Notes: generated by a model not told the origin, from the letters alone. 35,516 bases of DNA from Mycolicibacterium sp. lyk4-40-TYG-92 (GCF_030209435.1 NZ_JARVRX010000026.1:1-35516), one strand, 5' to 3'; counted from the stretch's first letter, positions 1 through 7,648 are shown. Program-made: numbers and translations.

Positions 1-55
1 CAACTGTCACCGATGTCCTGATGCAGAACTGTCACCGAAGTCCTGATACATCACA
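1..55 (-). mobile_element. terminal segment of an insertion sequence, probably IS481 family (partial, continues left of window)
   Basis: Seen: read on the minus strand the segment begins TGTGATGTATCAGGACTTCG at 55 and holds two imperfect copies of the same 23-bp unit (2-24 and 27-49). Known: actinobacterial IS481-family elements commonly end in a TGTGATGT(c/a)TCAGGACwTCG-like inverted repeat followed by internal repeats of it. Inferred: this is the end of such an element, with the transposase gene lying outside the window to the left. No target duplication can be checked because the other end is missing. It could instead belong to another element with a similar end. Confidence 0.55.
2..49. 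repeat. two direct copies of a 23-bp unit in the IS end
   Basis: AACTGTCACCGATGTCCTGATGC (2-24, split as AACTGTCACCGA + TGTCCTGATGC) recurs as AACTGTCACCGA + AGTCCTGATAC at 27-49, differing at two positions with a 25-bp period. Tandem copies just inside an IS terminus are typical transposase-binding repeats. Here they support reading this edge as an element end. Confidence 0.7.
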
Positions 56-120
56 GTCCCGCCGGCCCCGATACCAGAATGTTCGAACACGTGTTCGATT
101 ATGCCAGCAGGGTCCGACAT
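56..120 (-). pseudogene. possible 5' stub of an SOS-regulated gene cut by the IS
   Basis: On the minus strand an ATG at 120-118 opens a frame beginning MSDPAGIIEHVFEH that runs straight into the IS end at 55, after which it is IS sequence. The SOS box (83-98) overlaps these codons. In mycobacteria perfect LexA boxes near the start are typical of 13E12/DUF222 HNH-endonuclease genes and of the dnaE2/imuAB genes. About 20 codons are too few to assign a family. The stub may also be only a leader, with the real start further left. The identity is an inference from the box. Confidence 0.35.
83..98. promoter_or_regulatory. perfect LexA (SOS) box
   Basis: TCGAACACGTGTTCGA is a perfect 16-bp palindrome and matches the mycobacterial LexA consensus TCGAAC-N4-GTTCGA at every defined position. 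It lies 28 bp from the IS end (55) and about 20 bp from a possible minus-strand ATG at 118-120. It is downstream of the smc stop, so it does not serve smc. The most likely owner is the minus-strand gene whose body was displaced or lost by the insertion. Confidence 0.8.
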
Positions 121-166
121 GCGCCACAAAAAAGCCGGCGAGAATGCCGCCGACAACCACCCCCGC

Positions 167-3100
167 CTAGGACTGGCTGGAAACCAACTCCTGGCCACGC
201 ATGCGCTGTGAGATGACCTGCGTGATGCCGTCGCCCTGCATGGTGACGCCGTAGAGCGCGTCCGCGACCTCCATGGTCGGCTTCTGGTGCGTGATGACGA
301 TCAGCTGCGACTTTTCGCGCAGCTGCTCGAACAGACTGATCAGGCGGCGCAGGTTCACGTCGTCCAACGCTGCCTCGACCTCGTCCATGACGTAGAACGG
401 TGACGGCCGCGCCCGGAAGATCGCCACGAGCATCGCCACCGCGGTCAGTGACTTCTCACCGCCGGACAGCAGCGACAACCGCTTGACCTTCTTGCCCGGC
501 GGTCGGGCCTCGACCTCGATGCCGGTCGTCAGCATGTCGCCGGGGTTGGTCAGCAGCAGGCGACCCTCACCGCCGGGGAACAGCGTTTGGAACACCTGAC
601 TGAACTCGGCCTCCACGTCGGCGTAAGCCTCGGTGAAAACCCGCAGGATGCGCTCGTCGACATCGGCGATGACGTCCATCAGGTCCTTGCGCGCGCCCTT
701 GACGTCCTCCAGTTGAGTGGACAGGAAGTTGTAGCGCTCCTCGAGCGCGGCGAACTCCTCCAGCGCCAAGGGGTTCACGCGGCCGAGCTCGGCCAGTTCC
801 TTCTCTGCCTTCTTCGCGCGGCGTTCCTGCGTGGGCCGATCGAACACCATCGGTGTGGGTGCGCTGACCTGCTCGCCGCGCTCCTTGGCCTGCTCGTACT
901 CGGCCATCTCGAGTTCGGTCGGCGGCAGCGGCACGTCCGGTCCGTATTCGGCGATCAGGTCGGCGACCGCCATACCGAACTGCTCGAGCGCCTGCTGTTC
1001 GAGCTGCTCGATACGAAGGGCCGCTTGGGCTTTCGCGACCTCGTCGCGGTGCAACGCCTCGGTCAACGCAGCGGCGCGGGCACTGAGTTCGGACACTTCT
1101 GCCCGGACCCGCGTCAATCCCTCAGAGCGCTGCGCCCGCTCGGTGGCCAGCGCGTCGCGCTTGCGTGCCGCGAGAGCCACTGTGGCAGCGAGCTTTTCGG
1201 CCACCAGCCGGCCGGAGTCGGCGACGGCGGCTGCGACCTTCGCCGCGTTCTCCCGGGCTTCCCGGGCACGGGCCGCCCGAACCCGGGCCTCACGCTCGGC
1301 GGCAGCAGCCCGGCGCAGCGAATCTGCCCGTCCCCGAACGGCATTCGCCCGCTCTTCAGCGGTGCGCACCGCCAGCCGGGCTTCGACCTCGACCGCGCGC
1401 GCCTCTTCGGCGGCTGCCGTCGTCTCGGACCGGTCGACGAACTCGACGTCGAACATCGGCTCCTGCTGCGCGTTGTGGAAGCGGTCTTCCAGCTCGGCGA
1501 GCTCTGCCAGCGAGCGGCTGCGGCCGGCCTCCAGCTCGTCGCGTTGGGCCAGCAGCTGCTGCCATTCAGCGTCGGCGGTCCTGGCATCGTGGCCGAGCCG
1601 GCCCAACTGCTCGTAGATCGACGAAATGGCGGCATCGGATTCGTGCAACGCGGCCAACGCGTGTTCGACGGCGTCCCGCCGAGCCGTCTGCTCGGCGAGT
1701 GCACCAGAGAGGGCAGCGCCGAATTCACTGGTCTGACGTTCGGCATCGAGCAGCGCCGCGCGGGCCTTTTCGATCTCGGAGGTGATCTCCAAGGCGCTCG
1801 GCTTGCGATCCGAACCGCCGCTGATCCAGCCGGGGCCGACCAGATCGCCGTCGGAGGTCACTGCGCGCAGATCCGGTTGAGCGGCAACCAGATCCAGTGC
1901 GCCGGACAAATCGCTGACCACCGCGACACGGGCCAGCATGGCCGTCATCGCACCGTTCAGGCGGGCCGGCACCTCGACCAGATCCAGCGCCCACTGCGCG
2001 CCGGGCGGCAATTCTCTACGCGGAGCAGCGGTTTCGCCGGGCCAATCGCCCAGCACGATGGCCGCGCGCCCACCATCACCCTTCTTGAGCGCGTCCACCG
2101 CGGCCCGTGCCGCTTCCAAGCTCTCAGCTGCCAGTGCATCGGCGGCAGCGCCCAGCACCGTCGCGATGGCTGTCTCGAACCCGGACTGCACCCGCAGCAG
2201 TTCCGCAACAGAGCCGAAAAGCCCTGCGCCATCATGGTTTTTCTGCAGCCACCCCGGCCCGTCGCTGATGTCGAGGCGCACCGACAACGCGTCGATGCGA
2301 GCCCGCAGCGAGGCCACCTGCCGCTCAGCAGCGCGCTCGGCGGCCTGCAGTTCCTCGACACGTTCGTCGGCCTGCCGCATCGCCGCCATGGTGCGGTCAT
2401 GATGTTCGTCGAGGCCGAATTCGCCTGCGTCGAGCTCGTCGACCTTGCCCTGCACCGTCTCGAACTCGGCCCATGCCTGCTGCCGGCGGGCTGCCGCCTC
2501 CTCGATGCTGCCGCTCAGCCGGACCGTGCGCTCGTCGATCGATTCGATCCGCGTCCGCATGGTGTCGACCTGTCCGGACAACCGTGCAAGACCTTCGCGC
2601 CGGTCCGCCTCGGCGCGGGCTGCAGCCATCTGCGCACGTTCGGCGTCGGCCGCGGCACGTTCGCATTCGGCCAGCGCGCCACGGGCGGCCTCCAGCCGGG
2701 TCCGGGATTCGGCGAGTTCGGCGAGTAGCTGTTCCTCGTGCTCGGCGACGGCGTCGGCTTCGGCGTCCAGCGCGTCCGGGTCCGGCCCGGTCGACACCTC
2801 CGGATCGGAGTCCAGCAGGTTCGTCCGTTCGGTGGCGATGCGCACGGTGGCGCTGACCCGCTCGGCGAGCGCCGACAGCCGGAACCAGGTCTGTTGCGCT
2901 GCTTCGGCCCGGCCGGACAGGCCCGATACCGCCGCTTCGTGTCCGGCCAGTTCGGCCGATGCGGCTTCGAGGCGCTCGGCCACCTCGCCGTGCTCGCGCC
3001 GCAGCGCGGTCTCGGTCTGGTTGGTGTCGTCGAATTCGGCCTGCCGGGTCACCAGGTCGTCGGCGGCCAGGCGCAGCCGGGCGTCCCGGAGGTCGGCCTG

Positions 3101-3754
3101 GATGGTCTGTGCGCGGCGCGCCATCTCGGCCTGCCGGCCCAGGGGTTTGAGCTGACGGCGCAGTTCGGTGGTCAGGTCGGTCAGACGCGCCAGGTTGGCC
3201 TGCATGGCGTCGAGCTTGCGGACCGCCTTCTCCTTGCGCCGACGGTGCTTGAGCACGCCGGCGGCCTCCTCGATGAAGGCGCGACGGTCCTCAGGGCGCG
3301 ATTCGAGGATTTCCGAGAGCTTGCCCTGGCCGACGATGACGTGCATCTCGCGGCCGATACCCGAGTCGGACAGCAGTTCCTGCACGTCCATCAGTCGGCA
3401 ACTGCTGCCGTTGATCTCGTACTCACTGGCACCGTCGCGGAAAACCCGTCGGGTGATCGACACCTCGGAGTATTCGATCGGCAGGGCGTTGTCGGAGTTG
3501 TCGATGGTGAGCGTCACCTCGGCGCGACCCAACGGCGCGCGCGACGACGTGCCGGCAAAGATGACGTCTTCCATCTTGCCGCCGCGCAGGGTCTTGGCGC
3601 CCTGCTCGCCCATCACCCAGGTCAGAGCGTCGACGACGTTCGATTTGCCCGAACCGTTCGGCCCCACAACGCACGTGATGCCGGGTTCGAAGCGAAGAGT
3701 CGTCGGCGACGCGAAGGACTTGAAGCCCTTCAGCGTCAGACTCTTCAGATGCAT
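167..3754 (-). CDS. smc: chromosome segregation protein SMC
   Basis: Structural maintenance of chromosomes ATPase, 1195 aa, the usual length for bacterial SMC. It forms a homodimer that, with ScpA and ScpB, extrudes DNA loops and helps separate replicated origins in the cytoplasm. The Walker A motif GPNGSGKS is at residues 31-38, the ABC signature LSGGEK at about 1096-1101, and the Walker B VMDEVEAALDD carries D1124-E1125. Two long Ala/Glu/Arg-rich coiled-coil arms flank a hinge at roughly 515-670. The ATG at 3752-3754 starts MHLKSLTLKGFKSF, the canonical SMC N-terminus. It is the last gene after osmC-like and acyP, 51 bp below acyP. No scp genes are in this window. Long frames on the opposite strand are by-products of high GC. 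Confidence 0.98.
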   Translation of the reverse strand: MHLKSLTLKGFKSFASPTTLRFEPGITCVVGPNGSGKSNVVDALTWVMGEQGAKTLRGGKMEDVIFAGTSSRAPLGRAEVTLTIDNSDNALPIEYSEVSITRRVFRDGASEYEINGSSCRLMDVQELLSDSGIGREMHVIVGQGKLSEILESRPEDRRAFIEEAAGVLKHRRRKEKAVRKLDAMQANLARLTDLTTELRRQLKPLGRQAEMARRAQTIQADLRDARLRLAADDLVTRQAEFDDTNQTETALRREHGEVAERLEAASAELAGHEAAVSGLSGRAEAAQQTWFRLSALAERVSATVRIATERTNLLDSDPEVSTGPDPDALDAEADAVAEHEEQLLAELAESRTRLEAARGALAECERAAADAERAQMAAARAEADRREGLARLSGQVDTMRTRIESIDERTVRLSGSIEEAAARRQQAWAEFETVQGKVDELDAGEFGLDEHHDRTMAAMRQADERVEELQAAERAAERQVASLRARIDALSVRLDISDGPGWLQKNHDGAGLFGSVAELLRVQSGFETAIATVLGAAADALAAESLEAARAAVDALKKGDGGRAAIVLGDWPGETAAPRRELPPGAQWALDLVEVPARLNGAMTAMLARVAVVSDLSGALDLVAAQPDLRAVTSDGDLVGPGWISGGSDRKPSALEITSEIEKARAALLDAERQTSEFGAALSGALAEQTARRDAVEHALAALHESDAAISSIYEQLGRLGHDARTADAEWQQLLAQRDELEAGRSRSLAELAELEDRFHNAQQEPMFDVEFVDRSETTAAAEEARAVEVEARLAVRTAEERANAVRGRADSLRRAAAAEREARVRAARAREARENAAKVAAAVADSGRLVAEKLAATVALAARKRDALATERAQRSEGLTRVRAEVSELSARAAALTEALHRDEVAKAQAALRIEQLEQQALEQFGMAVADLIAEYGPDVPLPPTELEMAEYEQAKERGEQVSAPTPMVFDRPTQERRAKKAEKELAELGRVNPLALEEFAALEERYNFLSTQLEDVKGARKDLMDVIADVDERILRVFTEAYADVEAEFSQVFQTLFPGGEGRLLLTNPGDMLTTGIEVEARPPGKKVKRLSLLSGGEKSLTAVAMLVAIFRARPSPFYVMDEVEAALDDVNLRRLISLFEQLREKSQLIVITHQKPTMEVADALYGVTMQGDGITQVISQRMRGQELVSSQS

Positions 3755-3805
3755 GGGGTGAAACCCTACCGTCGCGCCGGTTAAATGCCGGGGACCCCTG
3801 GGCTA

Positions 3806-4084
3806 CTAACGCTCAGAAAAACCGTCGATCGGGTCGCCCGCAGCGGCCCAGTCGTCGACGACGGTCGTCACCGTGCCCGGCGTGGTGCCACTGCGCAGGA
3901 GTGCCAGCAGCCGCTCGCAATCGGCCCGCGAACCCTGCGCGACGACGTGAACCCGGCCGTCCGGCTTGTTGCTGGCGTAGCCGGTCAGGCCCAACTCCAG
4001 TGCCCTGGCCCGAGTCCACCACCGGAACCCCACGCCCTGCACCTGGCCGTGCACCCAGGCCGACAGCCGGACTGCCTCGGTCAC
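3806..4084 (-). CDS. acyP: acylphosphatase
   Basis: Small acylphosphatase of 92 aa, normal for the family, which hydrolyses carboxyl-phosphate bonds such as acetyl phosphate or 1,3-bisphosphoglycerate in the cytoplasm. The signature VHGQVQGVGFRWW supplies the phosphate-binding loop with catalytic Arg21; the catalytic Asn is N39 in GYASNKPDG. The start is a GTG at 4084-4082 that overlaps the stop of the OsmC-like gene by 4 bp (GTGA), so translation is probably coupled. It lies between osmC-like and smc, the same order as in M. tuberculosis. The physiological substrate is unknown. Confidence 0.95.
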   Translation of the reverse strand: MTEAVRLSAWVHGQVQGVGFRWWTRARALELGLTGYASNKPDGRVHVVAQGSRADCERLLALLRSGTTPGTVTTVVDDWAAAGDPIDGFSER

Positions 4085-4485
4085 TCGGCGAACCCGAAGG
4101 TGACCTCGGTTCCCGCCTTCAAAGTGCGGCCCACCGTGCAGACCTTGTCGATGGTGCGCTCGACGACGATCTTGAGCCGCTTGATCTCGTCCTCGGAAAG
4201 GCTCGAGAGGTCCAACTCCATGGACTCCTGCAGCAGCGGGTAGACCTCGTTCTCGCGGTCCGGCGGCCCCGACACCCGGATGGTGGCCTGGTAGTCGTCG
4301 CCGAGTCGGCTGCGCAGCGGCGCATCGCTACTCATGCCGCTGCAGGCCGCCAGTGCGATCTTGAGTAATTCCCCCGGGGTGAAGACGCCCTCGACGTCTT
4401 CGGACCCGACGAGGACCTCGGCCCCTCGCGAGCTGTGCCCGGTGTAGCGGCGCACCCCGGTCCGTTCGACCCACAGTTCCGTCAT
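4081..4485 (-). CDS. OsmC/Ohr-family peroxiredoxin-like protein
   Basis: OsmC-family protein of 134 aa. Family members reduce organic hydroperoxides with a reactive cysteine pair. Two cysteines fit that pattern: Cys48 in ALAACSGM on the central helix and Cys115 in DKVCTVGRTL. The ATG start at 4485 is preceded by a possible leaderless -10 element. It is the first gene of a unit with acyP (4-bp overlap) and smc. Its divergent neighbour, 100 bp away, is the first of the four tandem membrane-protein genes. Whether it belongs to the OsmC, Ohr or YhfA-like subgroup cannot be settled from the motifs, so no symbol is given. Confidence 0.9.
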   Translation of the reverse strand: MTELWVERTGVRRYTGHSSRGAEVLVGSEDVEGVFTPGELLKIALAACSGMSSDAPLRSRLGDDYQATIRVSGPPDRENEVYPLLQESMELDLSSLSEDEIKRLKIVVERTIDKVCTVGRTLKAGTEVTFGFAE

Positions 4486-4491
4486 TGCACA

Positions 4492-4497
4492 TTTGTA
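4492..4497 (-). promoter_or_regulatory. possible leaderless -10 element for osmC-like/acyP/smc
   Basis: On the minus strand TACAAA lies 6 bp upstream of the OsmC-like ATG, the spacing at which mycobacterial leaderless transcripts start on the A of ATG. The final T of the TANNNT consensus is missing, and no Shine-Dalgarno sequence is obvious in the few bases upstream. The call rests on spacing alone. Confidence 0.3.
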
Positions 4498-4543
4498 CCG
4501 CGCCGACGCTCAATGTCCGGCGGGAACCCTGCTGGGCCCCAGG

Positions 4544-4549
4544 TAAAGT
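4544..4549 (+). promoter_or_regulatory. possible -10 element of the first tandem membrane-protein gene
   Basis: TAAAGT fits the TANNNT -10 consensus and would give a leader of about 30 nt containing a strong purine-rich ribosome-binding site (GGGGGGAGAG, 4571-4580) 5 bp before the ATG. No convincing -35 box is visible. Confidence 0.35.
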
Positions 4550-4585
4550 CAGGGTTCACGCAACACTCTCGGGGGGAGAGTTCAC

Positions 4586-5287
4586 ATGACGTACCCGCCG
4601 CAAGGTCCGTATCCAGGCCCGTCCGGGTACCCACAGCAGGGTTCGTACGGCGCCGGCCAACCGGTTGCTCCGGGCTACCCCGCCTACGGCCCGCCTGGAT
4701 ACGGCCCGATGCCCGGTCAGCCGCCGATGCCCTATGGCTATCCCGGTGCCACACCGCCGACCTCCGGCGGTCCGGGCAAATGGCTTCTCATCGCCGGCGC
4801 CGTCGTGCTGGTACTGATCCTCGGTGGCGTTGGCATCTACGCGCTGACGGGTTCCTCCGACGACGACACGTCGACCTCCGCGAGCAGCCAGTCCAATGGC
4901 AAGCGCAAGGGTTCGGCGGGCAGCACCGGCCCGACCGACGAGGCCACAGCGCCGGGGTCGTCGGGTGGTGGCGGTTCCGACGAGGATGAGATTCGCCAGT
5001 TCCTGGCCACGTTCGGTGGCGGCGACATGGCTTCGATCTCCTGTGCCAACGACCGCAAGTTCTTCGGCCAGGCGGGCGGCGGCGCGTTCAGCAGTATGCC
5101 GATACCGAAGGTCGCAGGTGACGCGGACAGCATGCAGGTCCTCGACATCACCGTCACGGGCGACCGCGCCACGGTCAAACCCCCGGGGTCGTCGCAGGTT
5201 GCGTTCTGGCTGCGTAAAGAAGGCGGCGAGTGGAAGTTCTGCTCCACCGACAATCCCATCTTCAAGAATCTGCCCGGGACCCGCTGA
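4586..5287 (+). CDS. Pro/Gly/Tyr-rich single-pass membrane protein, tandem paralogue 1
   Basis: A 233-aa protein with no function I recognise. Residues 1-64 are cytoplasmic low complexity rich in Pro, Gly and Tyr (GYPAYGPPGYGP). One membrane segment spans about 66-88. A Ser/Thr/Gly linker to about 130 leads into a roughly 100-residue extracytoplasmic domain. That domain shares DEDEIRQFL, C153 in SCANDRKFF, VTGDRATV and C219 in GGEWKFCSTDNP with the three genes that follow. The two cysteines probably form a disulfide. Size and layout suggest a small alpha/beta fold of NTF2-like type, but that is a guess. The start is the ATG at 4586 behind GGGGGGAGAG. It is the most diverged copy at the N-terminus and has the longest charged linker. 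Confidence 0.9.
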   Translation: MTYPPQGPYPGPSGYPQQGSYGAGQPVAPGYPAYGPPGYGPMPGQPPMPYGYPGATPPTSGGPGKWLLIAGAVVLVLILGGVGIYALTGSSDDDTSTSASSQSNGKRKGSAGSTGPTDEATAPGSSGGGGSDEDEIRQFLATFGGGDMASISCANDRKFFGQAGGGAFSSMPIPKVAGDADSMQVLDITVTGDRATVKPPGSSQVAFWLRKEGGEWKFCSTDNPIFKNLPGTR

Positions 5288-5304
5288 GCGGACGCCACGG
5301 CTTG

Positions 5305-5328
5305 CCGGCGCCCGGTGCGCGGCGCCGG
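5305..5328 (+). terminator. GC-rich hairpin after paralogue 1
   Basis: CCGGCGCC (5305-5312) pairs exactly with GGCGCCGG (5321-5328) around an 8-nt loop and is followed by TTT. It lies 17 bp after the stop of the first paralogue and could stop or attenuate transcription before paralogue 2. Confidence 0.45.
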
Positions 5329-5368
5329 TTTCGACATCACGCGCCATTTCACAAGGAGTGACCAGACA

Positions 5369-6007
5369 ATGACGTATCCCCCGCTCGGGCCGCAGCCAGG
5401 CGGACAGCCGTGGCAGCAGCCGCAGCAGCCGGCACCCGGGTACCCGCCGGCCGGCTACCCGCCGCCCGGTTACGGGCAGGCGCCGGGTTACGGGCATGCG
5501 CCCGGTTACGGACAGCCACCGGGCTATCCGATGGGACCCGGTTATCCCGGCGCACCCACCCCGAACAACAACAAGAAGCTGCTGATCGGCGGGCTGGCCC
5601 TGCTCGCGGTGATCGGCATCGTGATCGGCGTGGTGGTGTGGACTTCGGGCTCCGGGGGTGGGCTCGGCGCACTGGGTGGCAACTCCGACGAGGACCAGAT
5701 TCGCAGTCTGATGAGCGATCCGACGTCGTTGAAGGACCACCGTTGCGACGCCGACAACAAGTTCTTCAGCAAGTTCCCCGGCCTCGCCGACGGTAAGAAG
5801 GCGCCGGTCGGACCCAAGGTGAAGGTCACAGTCAACAGTGTCGACGTGACGGGCGAGCGTGCCACCGTGAACGTCACCACGCATGCGGAGAGCGGGCGTG
5901 AGGCAACCACCACCATCTACTTCCGCAAGGAAGGCGGTGAGTGGAAGTACTGCCTCACCGACTCCCCGGAGATGAAGAAACTGCAGCAGCTGCCCGGGAT
6001 GAAGTAA
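5369..6007 (+). CDS. Pro/Gly/Tyr-rich single-pass membrane protein, tandem paralogue 2
   Basis: Second member of the array, 212 aa. The start is the ATG at 5369, chosen because MTYPP opens all four copies and AAGGAG (5353-5358) sits 10 nt before it; a longer frame reaches 5315 but is not conserved. Residues 1-69 are low complexity with Gly-Tyr-Gly-Gln/His-Ala-Pro repeats, the membrane span is about 71-91, and the outer domain runs from NSDEDQIRSLM to the C-terminus. Conserved cysteines are C126 (HRCDADNKFF) and C195 (EWKYCLTDSP). The first 24 residues are almost identical to paralogue 3, also at DNA level, which points to a recent duplication. No function can be assigned. Confidence 0.9.
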   Translation: MTYPPLGPQPGGQPWQQPQQPAPGYPPAGYPPPGYGQAPGYGHAPGYGQPPGYPMGPGYPGAPTPNNNKKLLIGGLALLAVIGIVIGVVVWTSGSGGGLGALGGNSDEDQIRSLMSDPTSLKDHRCDADNKFFSKFPGLADGKKAPVGPKVKVTVNSVDVTGERATVNVTTHAESGREATTTIYFRKEGGEWKYCLTDSPEMKKLQQLPGMK

Positions 6008-6095
6008 CGCCCGAGGCTGACCGGCGTTTCCGGTGGTAGACGGCCCACCGGTGTTAACTTGGACGGCAAGCACAGTTCACAGGGAGCGACCAGAC

Positions 6096-6788
6096 ATGAC
6101 CTATCCCCCGCTCGGGCCGCAGCCAGGCGGTCAGCCGTGGCAGCAGCCGCAGCAGCCGGCACCCGGGTTCCCGCCGAGCGGCTACGGCCAACCGGGATAC
6201 GGCCAGTCCCCGCCCGCCTATGGGCAACCCGCATACGGTCAGCCGGCGTACGGGCAACCGGCATATGGCCAGCCCGGTTATGGACAGCCGCCGGGTTACC
6301 CGGCGGGCCCGGGTTTCCCCGGCGCGCCGCAACCCAAATCGAACGGCCCGAAGTGGGCGCTGATCGGTGGGCTGGCGGCCATCATCGTCGTCGGCATCGT
6401 GCTTGCCGTGGTCCTGGTGTCGAATTCCGGCGGCGGGCTCAGCGCGCTGGGCGGCAACTCCGACGAGGATCAGATTCGGAGCCTCATGAGCTCGGGGCCG
6501 TCGTCGATCAAGGAACGCGCGTGCGAGAACGACCAGAAGTTCTTCAGCAAGTTCCCCGGCATCGCCGACAGCACGGGCACCAATCCGACCGGAGCCAAGG
6601 GCAAAGCGACTGTCGACAGCGTCAACGTGACCGGGGACACCGCCACCGCAGAAGTCACCGCGACGTCGGGCACCGGCCTGGAGCGTTCCGGCACGCTGTA
6701 CTTCCGCAAAGAAAGCGGCGAGTGGAAGATCTGCTTCACCGACTCACCGCAGCTGAAGCAGCTGCAGAACCTGCCCGGCATGAAGTGA
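6096..6788 (+). CDS. Pro/Gly/Tyr-rich single-pass membrane protein, tandem paralogue 3
   Basis: Third member, 230 aa, starting at ATG 6096 (MTYPPLGPQP) behind CAGGGAG at 6080-6086. The N-terminal cytoplasmic part is longer than in paralogue 2 because of back-to-back AYGQP pentapeptides (about 41-62). The membrane span is about 87-109. The outer domain repeats NSDEDQIRSLM, C143 (RACENDQKFF), VTGDTATAEV and C213 (EWKICFTDSP). A weak 7-bp dyad (6030-6051) lies between paralogue 2 and this gene. Function unknown; see the array finding. Confidence 0.9.
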   Translation: MTYPPLGPQPGGQPWQQPQQPAPGFPPSGYGQPGYGQSPPAYGQPAYGQPAYGQPAYGQPGYGQPPGYPAGPGFPGAPQPKSNGPKWALIGGLAAIIVVGIVLAVVLVSNSGGGLSALGGNSDEDQIRSLMSSGPSSIKERACENDQKFFSKFPGIADSTGTNPTGAKGKATVDSVNVTGDTATAEVTATSGTGLERSGTLYFRKESGEWKICFTDSPQLKQLQNLPGMK

Positions 6789-6883
6789 TCGACCTGTGAC
6801 TTGCCCGGCGGCGGTTGGCATTTCGGGTAGTGGCGCTGGTGTTACGTTGGACACCGAGCACATTTCACAGGGAGCGCGCAGAC

Positions 6884-7648
6884 ATGACCTATCCCCCGTC
6901 CGGCTCTGATCCGGGCGCCCAGCCCTGGCAGCCGCCACAGCAGCCGACCGAGGGATACGGCCAGCCTGCGTACGGTCCACCGGCCTATGGACAGCCGGCC
7001 TACGGTCCGCCCGCGTACGGGCAGCCGGCCTACGGTCCGCCCGGCTACAGCCAGCCCGGCTACAGCCAGCCCGGTTACGGGTATCCGGGCTACGGACCGC
7101 CGCCCGGATACCCGATGGGGCCGGGGTTCCCAGGTCAGCCGGGGTTCCCCCCGCCTCCGCCGCCCAACAACACCCGCAAGTGGGCGCTCATCGGTGCGGG
7201 GATATTCGCCGTTGTCCTCGTGATCGGCGTCGTCTTCGCCATGGTGATGTCACGCTCCGACTCCGGCTCGGACACGGCGTCCGGCGGTGGCGAGGTGACG
7301 ACCGGCGGGGCGTCGTCGGACCAGGAGAAGATCCGCGACCTGATGACGTCCCAGATCGACACCTTCGACGATTTCAAGGCGCACTCCTGCGCGAACGACG
7401 TGAAGCTCTACGACAAGGTGCCGTCGATCGCGGGCAAGTTCGGCAAGGGCGGCAGCGCCGGCGATGCCGGCCCCGGTTCGACGAAACGCGCCGAGATCAC
7501 CGACATCACCGTCAACGGAGATCGGGCGACGGTGAACGTCAGCTCGTCCACTGGGGTGACGAACGTTCCGCTACGCAAAGAAGGCGGCGAGTGGAAGTTC
7601 TGCATGACCGATTCGCCGAAGTTCAAGGGCATTCCCGGGCTGAAGTAG
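6884..7648 (+). CDS. Pro/Gly/Tyr-rich single-pass membrane protein, tandem paralogue 4
   Basis: Fourth and longest member, 254 aa, starting at ATG 6884 behind CAGGGAG. Residues 25-75 alternate AYGQP and AYGPP pentapeptides, then GYSQP, giving the largest Tyr/Pro/Gly expansion of the array. A PPPPPP stretch precedes the membrane span at about 100-122. The outer domain is the most diverged: SSDQEKIRDLM replaces DEDQIRSLM, and it carries an insertion around 155-165. Both cysteines are kept, C169 (HSCANDVKLY) and C240 (EWKFCMTDSP). It ends 9 bp from the convergent mutM stop. Confidence 0.9.
   Translation: MTYPPSGSDPGAQPWQPPQQPTEGYGQPAYGPPAYGQPAYGPPAYGQPAYGPPGYSQPGYSQPGYGYPGYGPPPGYPMGPGFPGQPGFPPPPPPNNTRKWALIGAGIFAVVLVIGVVFAMVMSRSDSGSDTASGGGEVTTGGASSDQEKIRDLMTSQIDTFDDFKAHSCANDVKLYDKVPSIAGKFGKGGSAGDAGPGSTKRAEITDITVNGDRATVNVSSSTGVTNVPLRKEGGEWKFCMTDSPKFKGIPGLK

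Noticed and set aside
587..2728. 713-codon open frame antisense to smc
   Set aside because: It is the complement of smc coiled-coil codons in high-GC DNA; Leu/Arg/Gly-rich with no domain, and smc is unquestionable.
4556..6073. 505-codon minus-strand frame across paralogues 1 and 2
   Set aside because: The plus-strand genes have ribosome-binding sites, shared architecture and conserved cysteines; the minus frame has none.
6900..7100. CRISPR-like or tandem-repeat array in paralogue 4
   Set aside because: The short repeats are in-frame codons for AYGQP/AYGPP with no unique spacers, so this is protein low complexity.
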